Origin: Acidobacteriota bacterium
Lineage (GTDB): Bacteria > Acidobacteriota > Blastocatellia > Pyrinomonadales > Pyrinomonadaceae
Reading direction: 5' to 3'
Length of the DNA: 64,000 nucleotides
Assembly: GCA_019639115.1 (NCBI GenBank)
Contig: JAHBSM010000001.1
Coordinates: 310,001-374,000 of the forward strand
Shown: positions 27,520 to 37,558 of the stretch, one piece after another
Numbering within the stretch: the first letter of the stretch is position 1
How the letters are laid out: the number at the start of each line of letters is the position of its first letter
Made by a program: the position numbers and the translations under genes
The notes under the pieces: model-generated
What the model was told of the DNA's origin: nothing
Seen by the model: the letters and a program-made list of their open reading frames with translations, nothing else
Database searches by the model: none

Positions 27520-28719
27520 ATGAGTTACGAAGAAGTAAACCCCGAATCGCAGATCACATTGCCCGACCTGCTCAGGAAAATGATCGAGGCCGGCGGATCG
27601 GACCTCCATTTGACCACCAATTCGCCGCCCCAGATCAGGGTCCACGGCCATTTGTCGGCTATCGCCGGTGTCCCCGCCTTAACGCCGGCTGATACCAAAA
27701 GGCTAGCTTATTCTGTCCTGACCGACGCACAGAAGCATCGATTCGAGGAGAATCTCGAGCTCGATTTCTCGTTCGGGCTCAAGGGAATGTCGCGTTTTCG
27801 TGCAAACCTTTTTAATCAGAAAGGTGCCGTCGGAGCTGTATTCAGGGCTATTCCGTACGAGATCAAATCGTTCGACGCTTTGGGCCTGCCCCAGGTCGTC
27901 AGCGACCTATGCAAAAAGCCGCGCGGACTGATACTAGTCACGGGCCCGACAGGCTCGGGTAAATCGACAACATTGGCTTCGATGGTGGATAAGATCAACC
28001 TCGAAAGGCACGACCATATCCTGACGATCGAGGATCCGATCGAGTTCCTGCACAATCACAAGAACTGTGTTGTCAATCAGCGCGAGGTGTCCGCCGATAC
28101 ACACTCATTCGGCTCGGCGCTTCGCACGGCCCTGCGTCAGGATCCTGATGTTGTGCTCGTCGGCGAAATGCGCGACCTCGAGACGATCGAGATGGCGCTC
28201 CGCATCGCTGAGACGGGCCACCTTACGTTCGCTACGCTGCACACCAACTCGGCGTATTCGACCATCAACCGTATCATCGACGTTTTCCCCGCCGAGCAGC
28301 AGGCACAGGTCCGGACCCAGCTTTCGCTTGTGCTCGAAGGCATCATGTGTCAATCACTGCTGCCAAAGGCCTCAGGAGACGGCCGCGTGATGGCGCTTGA
28401 GATACTCGTGCCGAACTCGGCCATCAGGAATCTTATACGCGAGGACAAGATCCACCAGATCTACTCGATGATGCAGACCGGACAGGACAAGTTCGGGATG
28501 CAGACCTTCAATCAGTCGCTGGCGACGTTATACCACAAACGCCAGATAACGCTCGATATAGCGATGCAGCGTTCGTCAAATCCCGACGAACTCAAAGAGC
28601 TTATCGAACGCGGCTCGGGTATCAACTCGAGCTACACCGGTGCCGGACGCCCCGCTCCCGGCAACGGCAGTCCATATGCCCAGGGCCGGCCAATAGGCCA
28701 ACGCCCGGGAGCCCGCTGA
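27520..28719 (+). CDS. pilT: Type IV pilus retraction ATPase PilT
   Basis: A 399-residue hexameric ATPase that depolymerises pili for retraction and twitching. The short N-terminal domain, which lacks the long GspE-N region of PilB, begins DLLRKMIEAGGSDLHLT. Walker A is GPTGSGKS at 142-149, followed by DPIEFLHNHKNCVVNQRE, VLVGEMRDLETIEMAL and the HLTFATLHTNSA His box, all PilT-like. Residues from about 360 form a Gly/Pro-rich tail that is longer than typical. It lies between the basic protein and pilC and completes a pilB-x-pilT-pilC operon. Confidence 0.95.
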   Translation: MSYEEVNPESQITLPDLLRKMIEAGGSDLHLTTNSPPQIRVHGHLSAIAGVPALTPADTKRLAYSVLTDAQKHRFEENLELDFSFGLKGMSRFRANLFNQKGAVGAVFRAIPYEIKSFDALGLPQVVSDLCKKPRGLILVTGPTGSGKSTTLASMVDKINLERHDHILTIEDPIEFLHNHKNCVVNQREVSADTHSFGSALRTALRQDPDVVLVGEMRDLETIEMALRIAETGHLTFATLHTNSAYSTINRIIDVFPAEQQAQVRTQLSLVLEGIMCQSLLPKASGDGRVMALEILVPNSAIRNLIREDKIHQIYSMMQTGQDKFGMQTFNQSLATLYHKRQITLDIAMQRSSNPDELKELIERGSGINSSYTGAGRPAPGNGSPYAQGRPIGQRPGAR

Positions 28720-28753
28720 TCGTCCGGATCCAGATCGTGGAGTAAAAACGAAA

Positions 28754-29986
28754 ATGCCTACATACGCCTTCAAGGGAAGAAACCGGCTGAATGAACTCGT
28801 CTCGGGCGAGCGTGAGGCCGCAACTCAGGACGAGCTTCGAGCATTGCTTCGTCGCGAACAGATCGTGATGACGCAGGCATCGGAGAAAGGCCGAGAGATC
28901 GCTTTGCCCAAGCTCGGGCGACGCAAAAAGGTCAAGGCCGGAGAGCTTGCCGTATTCACGCGGCAATTCTCGGTAATGATCGACGCCGGCTTGCCCCTCG
29001 TCCAGTGTTTGGACATATTGGCCGAGCAGCAGCAGAATCCGTTCTTCAAGGATGTGCTACGCCAGGTCAGGGCAAACGTCGAGGAAGGCTCCACGCTCTT
29101 TGCCGCACTCGAAAAACATCCAAAGGTGTTCGACGGCCTGTACACGCACATGGTCGAGGCCGGCGAAACGGGCGGCGTATTGGATCTGATCCTGCAGCGG
29201 CTTGCGACCTTGATCGAAAAGGTCGTCAAACTGAAACGCAGCATCATCTCAGCTTCGATCTATCCGGCGGCAGTTGTGCTGGTCGCGATCGGTGCGATCG
29301 CGGTCATTCTCGTGGTCGTCATACCTCAGTTCCAGCAGATATTCCTCGGACTCCTTGGTCCGGGCGAAGCTCTCCCGCTGCCTACACGCATTGTGGTCGG
29401 CTTAAGTAATTTCCTTGCCGGCTGGGGAGGCCTCGCTCTGCTTGTGTCACTCATCGGTGCTGCGGTCGGGATCGGCTACTACTACAAAACGCCCAGAGGC
29501 CGATGGCAGATCGACGCGTTGCTGCTTCGGGCGCCGATATTCGGCCCGATCCTAAGGAAGATCGCGGTCGCACGTTTTGCGCGTATCCTATCTACGCTGA
29601 TGTCGTCGGGTGTGCCGATCCTCCAATCGTTGGATATCACGGCCAAGACGGCGGGCAACGTCATCGTCGAGGACGCGATCCTAAAGGTACGTGCCGGGGT
29701 CGAACGCGGTGAGAATTTTGTCGATCCGCTAAAAGCCACGCAGGTGTTCCCGCATATGGTCGCCCAAATGGTAGGCGTGGGTGAGCAGACGGGCGCCTTG
29801 GACGCCATGTTAGGAAAGATCGCGGACTTTTACGAGGAAGAGGTTGACAGCGCTATCGCTGATCTTCTCGCTATGATCGAACCTGTATTGATCGCATTCC
29901 TTGGCATCACGATCGGCTCGATCGTTATCTCGATGTATCTGCCGCTGTTCACTTTGATCGGAAAACTCGCAAGTTCCACAAAGTAA
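28754..29986 (+). CDS. pilC: Type IV pilus inner-membrane platform protein PilC
   Basis: A 410-residue T2SSF/PilC protein, the platform that couples the PilB and PilT motors to the pilin. Two T2SSF domains are visible: the first near LAVFTRQFSVMIDAGLPLVQ and the second near VARFARILSTLMSSGVPILQ, each followed by the conserved EAGETGG- or GVGEQTG-type loop. Three membrane helices are predicted, the last at the C-terminus (VLIAFLGITIGSIVISMYL). A GGAG site precedes the ATG. The operon ends after this gene at an intrinsic terminator. Confidence 0.95.
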   Translation: MPTYAFKGRNRLNELVSGEREAATQDELRALLRREQIVMTQASEKGREIALPKLGRRKKVKAGELAVFTRQFSVMIDAGLPLVQCLDILAEQQQNPFFKDVLRQVRANVEEGSTLFAALEKHPKVFDGLYTHMVEAGETGGVLDLILQRLATLIEKVVKLKRSIISASIYPAAVVLVAIGAIAVILVVVIPQFQQIFLGLLGPGEALPLPTRIVVGLSNFLAGWGGLALLVSLIGAAVGIGYYYKTPRGRWQIDALLLRAPIFGPILRKIAVARFARILSTLMSSGVPILQSLDITAKTAGNVIVEDAILKVRAGVERGENFVDPLKATQVFPHMVAQMVGVGEQTGALDAMLGKIADFYEEEVDSAIADLLAMIEPVLIAFLGITIGSIVISMYLPLFTLIGKLASSTK

Positions 29987-30045
29987 AAGCGGTTCCAGCC
30001 GAACCGGCGGCGTTCGAAGCCGCAGTGAGAAGCCGACTCGGCAGA

Positions 30046-30075
30046 AGAGGGCATCGCCAGGTGCCCTCTCTTTTT
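30046..30075 (+). terminator. Rho-independent terminator after pilC
   Basis: The 8-bp perfect stem AGAGGGCA / TGCCCTCT (30046-30053 with 30062-30069) with an 8-base loop is followed by CTTTTT. It lies 60 bases after the pilC stop and separates the pil operon from the downstream glycan genes. Confidence 0.88.
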
Positions 30076-30137
30076 CAGCCTCCGACCCACGTCTCTATCC
30101 TTGCGTTATTGCGGCTTAGCTGCTGACCTAAAAGGCC

Positions 30138-31151
30138 TTGACCGACAAAAACGAAAAATCCAAGACCAAGGTATCGGTTGGCCGAAACGTTTTCTCATGG
30201 CGCCCGGAGGTAAGCGTAGTCATTCCAGCCTATAATTCGGCAGCCTACATTGCCGAGACGATCGAGTCGGTACGTAATCAGAAGTTTCGAGACCTTGAGA
30301 TCATAATCGTCAACGACGGCTCGCCCGACACGCATGAGCTTGAACGCGAACTCTCGCCTTTTATACAGGAGATCGTCTATGTGCGTCAGCAGTCGAGTGG
30401 TGCCGGCGGTGCAAGGAACACCGGGATCGAGAATGCCCGGGCCGACCTGATCGCGTTCCTCGACAGCGACGATATTTGGCTGCCGGAATTCCTTGCTTCG
30501 CAGATAGCATTTCTCGGGCGCGGGTTTGACATGGTCTATTGCGACGCCGTGGTCTTTCGCGACGGCAGCCCGCTGAGGACATCGTTCATGGCCGGTTCGC
30601 CGTCTGCCGGTGAGGTCAACTGCGAGTCGCTACTCGAGGGTAGATGCAACGTCATCACTTCAGGTACTGTCGTCCGCAAGGATGCGCTCTTGAAAGCGGG
30701 CCTTTTTGAACGCGGACCGGTAAAAGCCGAAGATTTTCATCTCTGGATGCGGATGGCCAAACAAGGGTCACGGATTGGCTATCAACGCAAACAACTCGTC
30801 AAATACCGAGTTAGGCCGGCCAGCCTCTCAGGCGATACGGTCGATCGAATAGTCAGGTCCATCGACGCTTTCCGAAGGGTCGGGGAGACAATTGATCTCA
30901 GTTCATCGGAGCTCGAGATCATCGACCGGCGTTTGCAGCGATTTCACGCCGATCTCGCGGTAGCCCGCGGCAAGACTTATCTGGTCAACGGCGAGTATCA
31001 GAAGGCTGCGACCGAGTTCAGCGAAGCAAGTCGCTGCAGCCGCTCGTTAAAGCTCAGAGTCATCTCCTTGCTGGCGCGGGTCGCGCCACGAACCCTGCTG
31101 CGGATCTACAGATCTCAACGCGTTGCTGACCCATCGATGCTATTGGGTTGA
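30138..31151 (+). CDS. Glycosyltransferase family 2 (GT-A fold)
   Basis: A 337-residue GT2 enzyme with a probable TTG start at 30138 after an AAAAGG site. The catalytic domain shows SVVIPAYNSAAYIAETIESV, IIIVNDGSPDTH and the metal-binding FLDSDDIWLPEF, with the acceptor-side segment AEDFHLWMRMAKQG. A short N-terminal basic stretch precedes the domain, and residues from about 250 form a helical tail with a TPR-like pattern (YLVNGEYQKAATEFSEASR). No membrane anchor is seen. It opens the second glycan cluster and probably adds an early sugar; donor and linkage are unknown. Confidence 0.85.
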   Translation: MTDKNEKSKTKVSVGRNVFSWRPEVSVVIPAYNSAAYIAETIESVRNQKFRDLEIIIVNDGSPDTHELERELSPFIQEIVYVRQQSSGAGGARNTGIENARADLIAFLDSDDIWLPEFLASQIAFLGRGFDMVYCDAVVFRDGSPLRTSFMAGSPSAGEVNCESLLEGRCNVITSGTVVRKDALLKAGLFERGPVKAEDFHLWMRMAKQGSRIGYQRKQLVKYRVRPASLSGDTVDRIVRSIDAFRRVGETIDLSSSELEIIDRRLQRFHADLAVARGKTYLVNGEYQKAATEFSEASRCSRSLKLRVISLLARVAPRTLLRIYRSQRVADPSMLLG

Positions 31152-31269
31152 ACGTTGCGTAACCTTGCCTTTTCTTCCACATTTTGCGTGAAAAGCGTTA
31201 GTTATTCGACGTTTAATCCGTCAGGTCTCGGTGTGCCCGTGGCCAATGCCCGGCGGGCAGGATCAAACT

Positions 31270-32880
31270 GTGGTCAACAACGAACAAGATAAGAAAGGCT
31301 CATTGAGGGAGCAAAGCGCATGGCTGCTGTTTGCAAAAATGGTCGGCTTTGGGTTCTCGTTCGTTCTGCCCTTGATGATCGTCAGGTACCTTACCCGAGA
31401 CGAGGTCGGACACTACCGCGAAGCATTTCAGGTGATTACGAACGCGGTAGTCATCCTTCCGCTCGGCTTTTCGATGAGCGCGTACTACTATCTCGCACGC
31501 GAACGCGAGAAGCGCGCCAGGGCGATATTGAATATCCTGCTATTCAATTTCGTGGTCGGCGGCATAGCGTGTCTTTTCCTGTATCTGTACCCGTCCTCGA
31601 TCGGCGGTATCTTCAAGAGCGACGAACTCACCCGTCTCGCACCCTTGATCGGACTGGTCATTTGGATCTGGATATTCTCGACGTTCCTTGAGACGGTCGC
31701 GGTCGCCAATCAGGAGGCAAGGGTCGCGACAGTTTTCATAATCTCGGCACAAGTATCAAAGACTCTACTGATGGGCGGAGCCGTGCTGACATTCGCGACT
31801 GTTGAAGCGTTCCTGTACGCGGCGATCGCGCAAGGCATCATTCAGTCGTTCTTTCTATTTAATTATTTGAGGTCCCGCTTCCCCGGGTACTGGAGGTCGT
31901 TCGACGCAGGTTTCTTTTGGGAGCAGATGCGTTACGCCGTGCCGTTCGGGCTTGCCGGTATCTTGTGGATAGCGCAGACCGATATCCACAACTATTTCGC
32001 CGGTAACGCATTCTCTTCGGCTGATTTCGCGATTTACGCATACGGCTGTTTCGAGGTTCCTTTGATCGCGATGTTGTCCGAGTCGGTGACGTCGGTCTTG
32101 ATCCCGCGAATGAACGCACTTCATCAGGCCGGCGACAGGCAGGAGATGATCAGATTGACGGCGAGGGCGATGCAGAAACTTGCATTCTTTTATTTCCCGA
32201 TCTACGTATTCTTATTCATTACCGCCCAGACGTTCATAATCACTCTGTTCACCAAGAATTTCGAAGCGAGCGCATCGGTCTTTGTAATTAACTTGACGCT
32301 TCTTCCGTTCAGTATTCTGATCACCGACCCTATCATCCGATCTTTCAAGGAGTTGGGCCGTCTTTTCTTGTTGGTCAGAACGCTGATATTGGTCGTTCTG
32401 GTCGCGATCCTGTATCTCTGGCTCGACCGGCTTGGAATGACGGGCATCATCGGCGTAGCCGTCGCGGCGATAATCGTCGAGAAATTCGTGGCGGAGGCCA
32501 TGGTCATAGCAAAGCTCCGTGTCGAGATCGGCCAGGTCCGGCTGCTGCTCCCGATCGCAAAGACGGCATTTGCATCCGCAGTCGCCGGAGTGGTCACATA
32601 CTTCGTGTATTGGGGAGCGAAGGACACGCTGTACGGTTTCGGCGAACATTTCGTCGAGGACGTCCTCCACGCACACCAAATGTCGGTCATCAATTTCCTC
32701 AGCGGCGGCCTCGTGCTGCTTATCTCAGGCATCGTGTTTGCGCTCATATATTTGGCAGCGGCTGACCTGCTCCGGCTGATTGAGGATGACGAGAAGGAGA
32801 TCCTTCGCTCTTTTGTCCGGCGGTATATTTCTCGCTCGGCGTCTCGGCAAAACCAAACAGAGGGAGGTGCCGCTTTATGA
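31270..32880 (+). CDS. Wzx-like oligosaccharide flippase
   Basis: A 536-residue polytopic membrane protein from the GTG at 31270; an in-frame GTG at 31231 would add 13 non-hydrophobic residues. The start is uncertain, with a weak AGGA site. The hydrophobic pattern, about 12-14 helices, begins with LLFAKMVGFGFSFVLPLMIV and RYLTRDEVGHYREAF, which fits the MOP/PST exporter superfamily. It should translocate a lipid-linked glycan across the inner membrane. It differs from the flippase at 12165-13736, so the two clusters appear to have separate export steps. Its stop overlaps the next start as ATGA. Confidence 0.83.
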   Translation: MVNNEQDKKGSLREQSAWLLFAKMVGFGFSFVLPLMIVRYLTRDEVGHYREAFQVITNAVVILPLGFSMSAYYYLAREREKRARAILNILLFNFVVGGIACLFLYLYPSSIGGIFKSDELTRLAPLIGLVIWIWIFSTFLETVAVANQEARVATVFIISAQVSKTLLMGGAVLTFATVEAFLYAAIAQGIIQSFFLFNYLRSRFPGYWRSFDAGFFWEQMRYAVPFGLAGILWIAQTDIHNYFAGNAFSSADFAIYAYGCFEVPLIAMLSESVTSVLIPRMNALHQAGDRQEMIRLTARAMQKLAFFYFPIYVFLFITAQTFIITLFTKNFEASASVFVINLTLLPFSILITDPIIRSFKELGRLFLLVRTLILVVLVAILYLWLDRLGMTGIIGVAVAAIIVEKFVAEAMVIAKLRVEIGQVRLLLPIAKTAFASAVAGVVTYFVYWGAKDTLYGFGEHFVEDVLHAHQMSVINFLSGGLVLLISGIVFALIYLAAADLLRLIEDDEKEILRSFVRRYISRSASRQNQTEGGAAL

Positions 32881-34034
32881 CGGACAGCCCCTCGTTCGTG
32901 TCAAAGCTCGCATGGAACCTGCCGTGGATGGTCAGGTATCCCTGGACGCGGCTTCGTTCGTATGGCGAGATGACCGCTTTTGAGAAAAAGCACGTTGTCA
33001 TCACGATCGCCGACCATTTCGAACCGGCATGGAACGACGGCCCGTTCTGGGACCTGAAGGGCCAGATCCGGAGGCTGAAGGAATTTCGCGAAATGGCGCG
33101 TCGGATCGCTGCACTGGTCCGGGATGTTGACGACACCGGCTTTCGTCATACGTTCTTCTATCCCGCCGAACAATACGACCCGTCGATCCTCGAAATAATG
33201 TCCGAGATGCAGGCGGAAGGGCTGGGCGAGACCGAGGTCCATCTACATCACGGAGGTTACGATGTAGCCGACACATCAGAGAATCTTCGGAGGACCTTGC
33301 TCGAATTCAGAGACACCTTGGCCGAACGCCACCGGTTGCTTTCGCGCACCGATCCGAATTCAGACCCGATGTACGCATTCGTCCACGGCAACCTGGCTCT
33401 GGGCAATTCGTCCGGCGGACAACATTGCGGTGTCGATGATGAGCTTCAGATACTGAGGGAAACAGGATGTTATATCGACATGACGCTCCCGTCGGCACCG
33501 GACCGATCTCAGGTGCCGATGCTGAATCAAATATATGAGCCGGGACGACCGCTCGACGCTCCCGTTCCGCACCGGACAGGAAGGCGCGTCGCGGCGGACG
33601 GCAGGGACCCGCGGCTTCCGATGATACTTACAGGCCCATTGGTATTTTACCTTCCTCGCCGATTCGCAGGACTTCCGCTGCCAAGATTGGACGATGGGGC
33701 GCTTGCGGGAAATCAGGCGTTCTCGCCGGAGCGGTTGCGACGATGGATGTCGGCCAACGTCACGGTTGCAGGCAGAAGTGATCTGGTATTCGTCAAATTA
33801 TACTGTCACGGCTTCTTTGACCACGACCAACAGGCATGTATCGGTGAGGATGCGATCCGATTCTTTTCAGAGTTGCTGGAACGATCAAACCGTAACGGCG
33901 AGCCAACGATACACTTTGCTTCGGCGAGGGAAACTTTCAACATGGTCTGTGCTGCCATAGACGGGAAGACGGGCGAACCGAACCAGTATCGTAATTACCG
34001 GCTGAGGCCAATAATGGCGGAGGGTAAGGTATAA
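32877..34034 (+). CDS. Polysaccharide deacetylase-like protein (divergent)
   Basis: A 385-residue protein without a signal peptide, translationally coupled to the flippase by an ATGA overlap. It shows VVITIADHFEPAWND near residue 40, FFYPAEQYDP and a histidine-rich motif EVHLHHGGYD around residue 125, in an order that recalls the first metal-binding motifs of NodB-like carbohydrate esterases. The canonical TFDD and HxxxH sequences are not present as such, so catalytic activity is uncertain. Such genes are often seen in polysaccharide clusters, where removing acetyl groups from sugars would alter charge. The call rests on motif order and context only. Confidence 0.5.
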   Translation: MTDSPSFVSKLAWNLPWMVRYPWTRLRSYGEMTAFEKKHVVITIADHFEPAWNDGPFWDLKGQIRRLKEFREMARRIAALVRDVDDTGFRHTFFYPAEQYDPSILEIMSEMQAEGLGETEVHLHHGGYDVADTSENLRRTLLEFRDTLAERHRLLSRTDPNSDPMYAFVHGNLALGNSSGGQHCGVDDELQILRETGCYIDMTLPSAPDRSQVPMLNQIYEPGRPLDAPVPHRTGRRVAADGRDPRLPMILTGPLVFYLPRRFAGLPLPRLDDGALAGNQAFSPERLRRWMSANVTVAGRSDLVFVKLYCHGFFDHDQQACIGEDAIRFFSELLERSNRNGEPTIHFASARETFNMVCAAIDGKTGEPNQYRNYRLRPIMAEGKV

Positions 34035-34035
34035 A

Positions 34036-36444
34036 ATGGCCTCAGAGACGATGACTGAGCCGATCAAAGCGATCCGCAAGCTTCGCGGACGCAGCCTCGA
34101 CGAACTTCGCGAGCGTGGCCGACAAGCGGTGGCTGCCTATCGCGACCGGCTCTCGTTACGTCAAGAACTGCCGGACGACCAGAAATTCTTCAAGCAGATG
34201 GACCGCTCGCTGCTCAAAGGTGCGGCCGCGGATCGAACGTCGGTCAGGTCTGCTTTCTATGAGAATGCCGAGCAGTGCTTTTTTCGCTCATTTGAACGGC
34301 GGACGAGCGAAAGGCTTGTTTCGGCAATCGGGGAAGACGATGCGGCATTTCTGCTTTCTAAGGCCAACAATATCCTTGATGGACGATATGACCTGCTCGG
34401 TTATCGCAATCTATTGATAGGCGAAGTCCCCGATTGGCACCGCGAGCCCATCTCAGGTAAGCGGTCGCCGGAGGTCTATTGGAAAGAGATCGACGAACTC
34501 GGAACCAGCGAGACCGGCGACAAGAAGATCGTCTGGGAGCTGAATAGGCATCAGCATTTTTTCGCGCTCGGTTCGGCATACTTGATAACGGGCCGTGAAC
34601 GTTACGCTAGGGCATTTGCGGAACAGATCGAAAGCTGGATCGCAGACAATCCCTACGGTATCGGTGTCAATTGGATGAGCAGCCTAGAGGTCGCTTTTCG
34701 GGCGATGTCATGGTTGTGGGCGTTGAATTTTTTCCGCGATTCGGCCCATCTGACCGACGATCTATTCACAAAGATCCTCAAATCGCTGCTCGATCACGGC
34801 TCTCACATCGAGAAATATCTCTCGAAATATTATTCGCCTAACACGCATCTGACGGGTGAGGCCCTAGGGCTGTATTATCTCGGGACTCAGCTGTCGTTCT
34901 TTAAGCGGGCACCGCGATGGCGAAAGACCGGCCAGTCTATCTTGCTTACCGAGGCCAACCGGCAGCTGCTGCCGGACGGCGTCTATTTTGAGCAGAGTAC
35001 CTGGTACGCAAATTACACAATTAGTTTCTACCAGCATTTCCTTGTACTTCGGGAACGATTTGGAGATGCTGCGTTCGACAAACGCAACGTCGTCCTGGAC
35101 GAGCGGTTGAACGCAAGCCTTACGTTCCTGATGTCGGTCATTCGGCCTGACGGTTCGTTGCCGTTGATCGGGGATGACGATGGTGGGCGGCTGCTGCCTG
35201 TCTCCGCGGGCAGGCCGGATGATGTTCGGGGGACTTTGGCGGTCGGCGCTTCGATGTCATATCGGACAGACCTCAAATTCGCGGCCGGCGGCAGGAGAGC
35301 CGAGGCATTTTGGCTGCTCGGGGCCGAGGGGTTGGCGGATCTTGACAGGTTGGCGCTCGTGGAGCCTTTGTCCGGCTCAAAGCGTTTTGAGCACGGCGGT
35401 TACGCAATAATGAGGAATGGCTGGACGCCGACGGACGACCAGATAATCGTTGACGCCGGCCCGCACGGAGCGCTCGGCGGAGCCCACGCTCACGCCGATA
35501 CTCTGTCAATAGATATGTCGATTGGCGGACGGCGGCTATTTGTCGATCCGGGAACCTACGGCTATCACGAATCGAAAGAATGGCGAGATCTTTTCCGGAG
35601 CACTTCGGGACATAACACTCTGATCGTTGATGATCGGTCGTCTTCGGTCCCGTCCGGCAAATTTCGATGGGCTTCGCAAACGGACGGACGCATAGATCGA
35701 TGGATCACGACGGAACGATTCGATCACTTTGCTGGTTCGCACGATGGATTTGGCGAGGACGGCAAGGCCGGGACTCATCGCCGCTCGATACTGTACCTAA
35801 AAGGTGAGTACACGGTGATCCATGATGTCGCACAGGTCGCCGGGCCGCATCGGCATTCGCTTAATTTTCACTACGCGACGGGCCGTCGGCCCAAGATCGA
35901 CGTCGAAGGGAAATGTGCGATCGACGACGACCACATACTCTACGTTATCGGGGACGGCGGCTGCCTGGTCAGGAACGAAAGCTGGGTCTCAGAAGCTTAC
36001 GGCAATAAGATAAACGCGCCGCTCGTTCGGTATCATACGGTGGGCCGCGGCCCGCAAGAGTTCTTTACCTTTATTCTGCCCAGGACGAAGTCCCAGCCCG
36101 TGCCGCTTGTGAGTGAGGTGGAGCTGGCCGGTGGTCGAGCGTTCGTGATCAGATACTCGTCATTCGTCGATCTACTCGTTGTCGGCGACGGAAGCCGCAA
36201 GCTGAGGACCGAGGCATTTATCACGAATATGGAGCTCACCTGGGCGCGTCTTTCTGACGGGGCGACGATGCCCGAGGAACTGATCGCGATCGGCGGAAAT
36301 CGGATAAGTCTCGCGGGAATGCCGGTGATCAACTCTGAGAAACGCGTCGAATGGCTGACGGCGAGGCGTTTCGGCTCCGACCTGCATGTCCTGGCCGACG
36401 GCGATGCGTTCTCGATCAGGATATCCACGGACTCCACAAAATAG
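34036..36444 (+). CDS. Heparinase II/III-family protein
   Basis: An 802-residue protein with the heparinase II/III arrangement. The N-terminal helical toroid part contains NRHQHFFALGSAYLITGRER and NWMSSLEVAFRAMSWLWAL. The C-terminal beta-sandwich region has ALGGAHAHADTLSIDMSI and RLFVDPGTYGYHESKEWR, typical of the family. Family members cleave uronic-acid-containing polysaccharides by beta-elimination or act on similar glycans. Nothing resembling a signal peptide is seen at the N-terminus, so it may act in the cytoplasm or be exported another way. Its position inside a biosynthetic cluster suggests editing or turnover of the cluster's own product. The substrate is unknown. Confidence 0.83.
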   Translation: MASETMTEPIKAIRKLRGRSLDELRERGRQAVAAYRDRLSLRQELPDDQKFFKQMDRSLLKGAAADRTSVRSAFYENAEQCFFRSFERRTSERLVSAIGEDDAAFLLSKANNILDGRYDLLGYRNLLIGEVPDWHREPISGKRSPEVYWKEIDELGTSETGDKKIVWELNRHQHFFALGSAYLITGRERYARAFAEQIESWIADNPYGIGVNWMSSLEVAFRAMSWLWALNFFRDSAHLTDDLFTKILKSLLDHGSHIEKYLSKYYSPNTHLTGEALGLYYLGTQLSFFKRAPRWRKTGQSILLTEANRQLLPDGVYFEQSTWYANYTISFYQHFLVLRERFGDAAFDKRNVVLDERLNASLTFLMSVIRPDGSLPLIGDDDGGRLLPVSAGRPDDVRGTLAVGASMSYRTDLKFAAGGRRAEAFWLLGAEGLADLDRLALVEPLSGSKRFEHGGYAIMRNGWTPTDDQIIVDAGPHGALGGAHAHADTLSIDMSIGGRRLFVDPGTYGYHESKEWRDLFRSTSGHNTLIVDDRSSSVPSGKFRWASQTDGRIDRWITTERFDHFAGSHDGFGEDGKAGTHRRSILYLKGEYTVIHDVAQVAGPHRHSLNFHYATGRRPKIDVEGKCAIDDDHILYVIGDGGCLVRNESWVSEAYGNKINAPLVRYHTVGRGPQEFFTFILPRTKSQPVPLVSEVELAGGRAFVIRYSSFVDLLVVGDGSRKLRTEAFITNMELTWARLSDGATMPEELIAIGGNRISLAGMPVINSEKRVEWLTARRFGSDLHVLADGDAFSIRISTDSTK

Positions 36445-36445
36445 T

Positions 36446-37558
36446 TTGAAGCATCGGATCGCACAGTTCATAGGCAGCTTCAACCAGGGCGGCACTGAGC
36501 GCCAGGCGGTGTCGCTGATCGGTGATCTGAACCGGATGGCGAATTTCGAGATATCGGTCGCTACGCTGGATCGCAGCGGCGTTCTCTTAGGAGATGTCGA
36601 ACGGCTGCCCGTCGGTACGATACCCGAGTTCAGGCTTAACAGTTTCTTCGATCTCAATTTCGTTCGACAGGTGCGGCTGTGTGCTTCCTGGCTTCGCAAG
36701 GAACGCGTCGATCTGGTCCATACGCACGATTTCTATACGAATATTTTCGGAATGGCCGCCGCGTCGCTTGCCGGGGTCCGGGCTCGCGTTGCATCAAAAC
36801 GTGAGACCGGCGGTATGAGATCGAGGGCTCAGGCCATGGTCGAACGCATTGCGTTCCATCGTGCCCATCGAATAGTTGCAAACAGCGAAGCAGTCTGTGA
36901 GCACCTAGCCGCGAGCGGGGTTGCAGGACACAAGGTCGAGGTGATCTACAATTCGCTCGACATGGAACGCTTTGACAGGACAAGCGACATTGAATTCCCG
37001 GGGCTTCCCAAGGGCAGGCGACTCATAACGTTGGTCGCTAACCTAAGGCATGATGTAAAGAACGTCCCGATGCTGCTACGGGCGGCAGCACAGGTTGCCG
37101 GCCGCATCCCGGATGCCGACTTCGTGATCGCGGGTGAAGGCGACCTCGAAGCAGAGCTTCGCCGGTTGGCGTCGGACCTGGGTATCGATCACCGGGTCCA
37201 TTTCATCGGTCGATGTACCGATGTGCCGGGACTACTTGCTTCGTCCTTTGCCGGCGTGCTTACATCGACCAACGAAGGTTTCTCGAACTCGATATTGGAA
37301 TACATGGCGGCAGGCTTGCCGGTCGTGGCGACCGACGTCGGCGGCGCCCGCGAGGCTGTGGCATCAGGTGAGACCGGCTATCTGATCACCTCGGACGACG
37401 ATGCGGGACTCGCCCGGTCATTGATCGATCTGCTCGAGGACCCACGATCGGCGGCCCGATTCGGCGACGCCGGACGTGCTCGCGCAAAGGCGATGTTCTC
37501 GCCTGAGGCCAGGCTTATGCGCACCTCTGCGCTCTACGAGTCACTCTTGAACACCTGA
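36446..37558 (+). CDS. Glycosyltransferase, GT4-like (GT-B fold)
   Basis: A 370-residue GT4 enzyme. The TTG at 36446, one base after the preceding stop, is preferred because it leads directly into the conserved HRIAQFIGSFNQGGTERQAV; an ATG at 36386 would add 20 residues and overlap the heparinase-like gene by 59 bases. The acceptor half has RVDLVHTHDFYTNIFGM. The donor half has NEGFSNSILEYMAAGLP, then VATDVGGAREAVASGETGYL, an excellent GT4 match with E-x7-E spacing. It should extend the lipid-linked unit. The next gene starts in an overlap with its stop. Confidence 0.87.
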   Translation: MKHRIAQFIGSFNQGGTERQAVSLIGDLNRMANFEISVATLDRSGVLLGDVERLPVGTIPEFRLNSFFDLNFVRQVRLCASWLRKERVDLVHTHDFYTNIFGMAAASLAGVRARVASKRETGGMRSRAQAMVERIAFHRAHRIVANSEAVCEHLAASGVAGHKVEVIYNSLDMERFDRTSDIEFPGLPKGRRLITLVANLRHDVKNVPMLLRAAAQVAGRIPDADFVIAGEGDLEAELRRLASDLGIDHRVHFIGRCTDVPGLLASSFAGVLTSTNEGFSNSILEYMAAGLPVVATDVGGAREAVASGETGYLITSDDDAGLARSLIDLLEDPRSAARFGDAGRARAKAMFSPEARLMRTSALYESLLNT

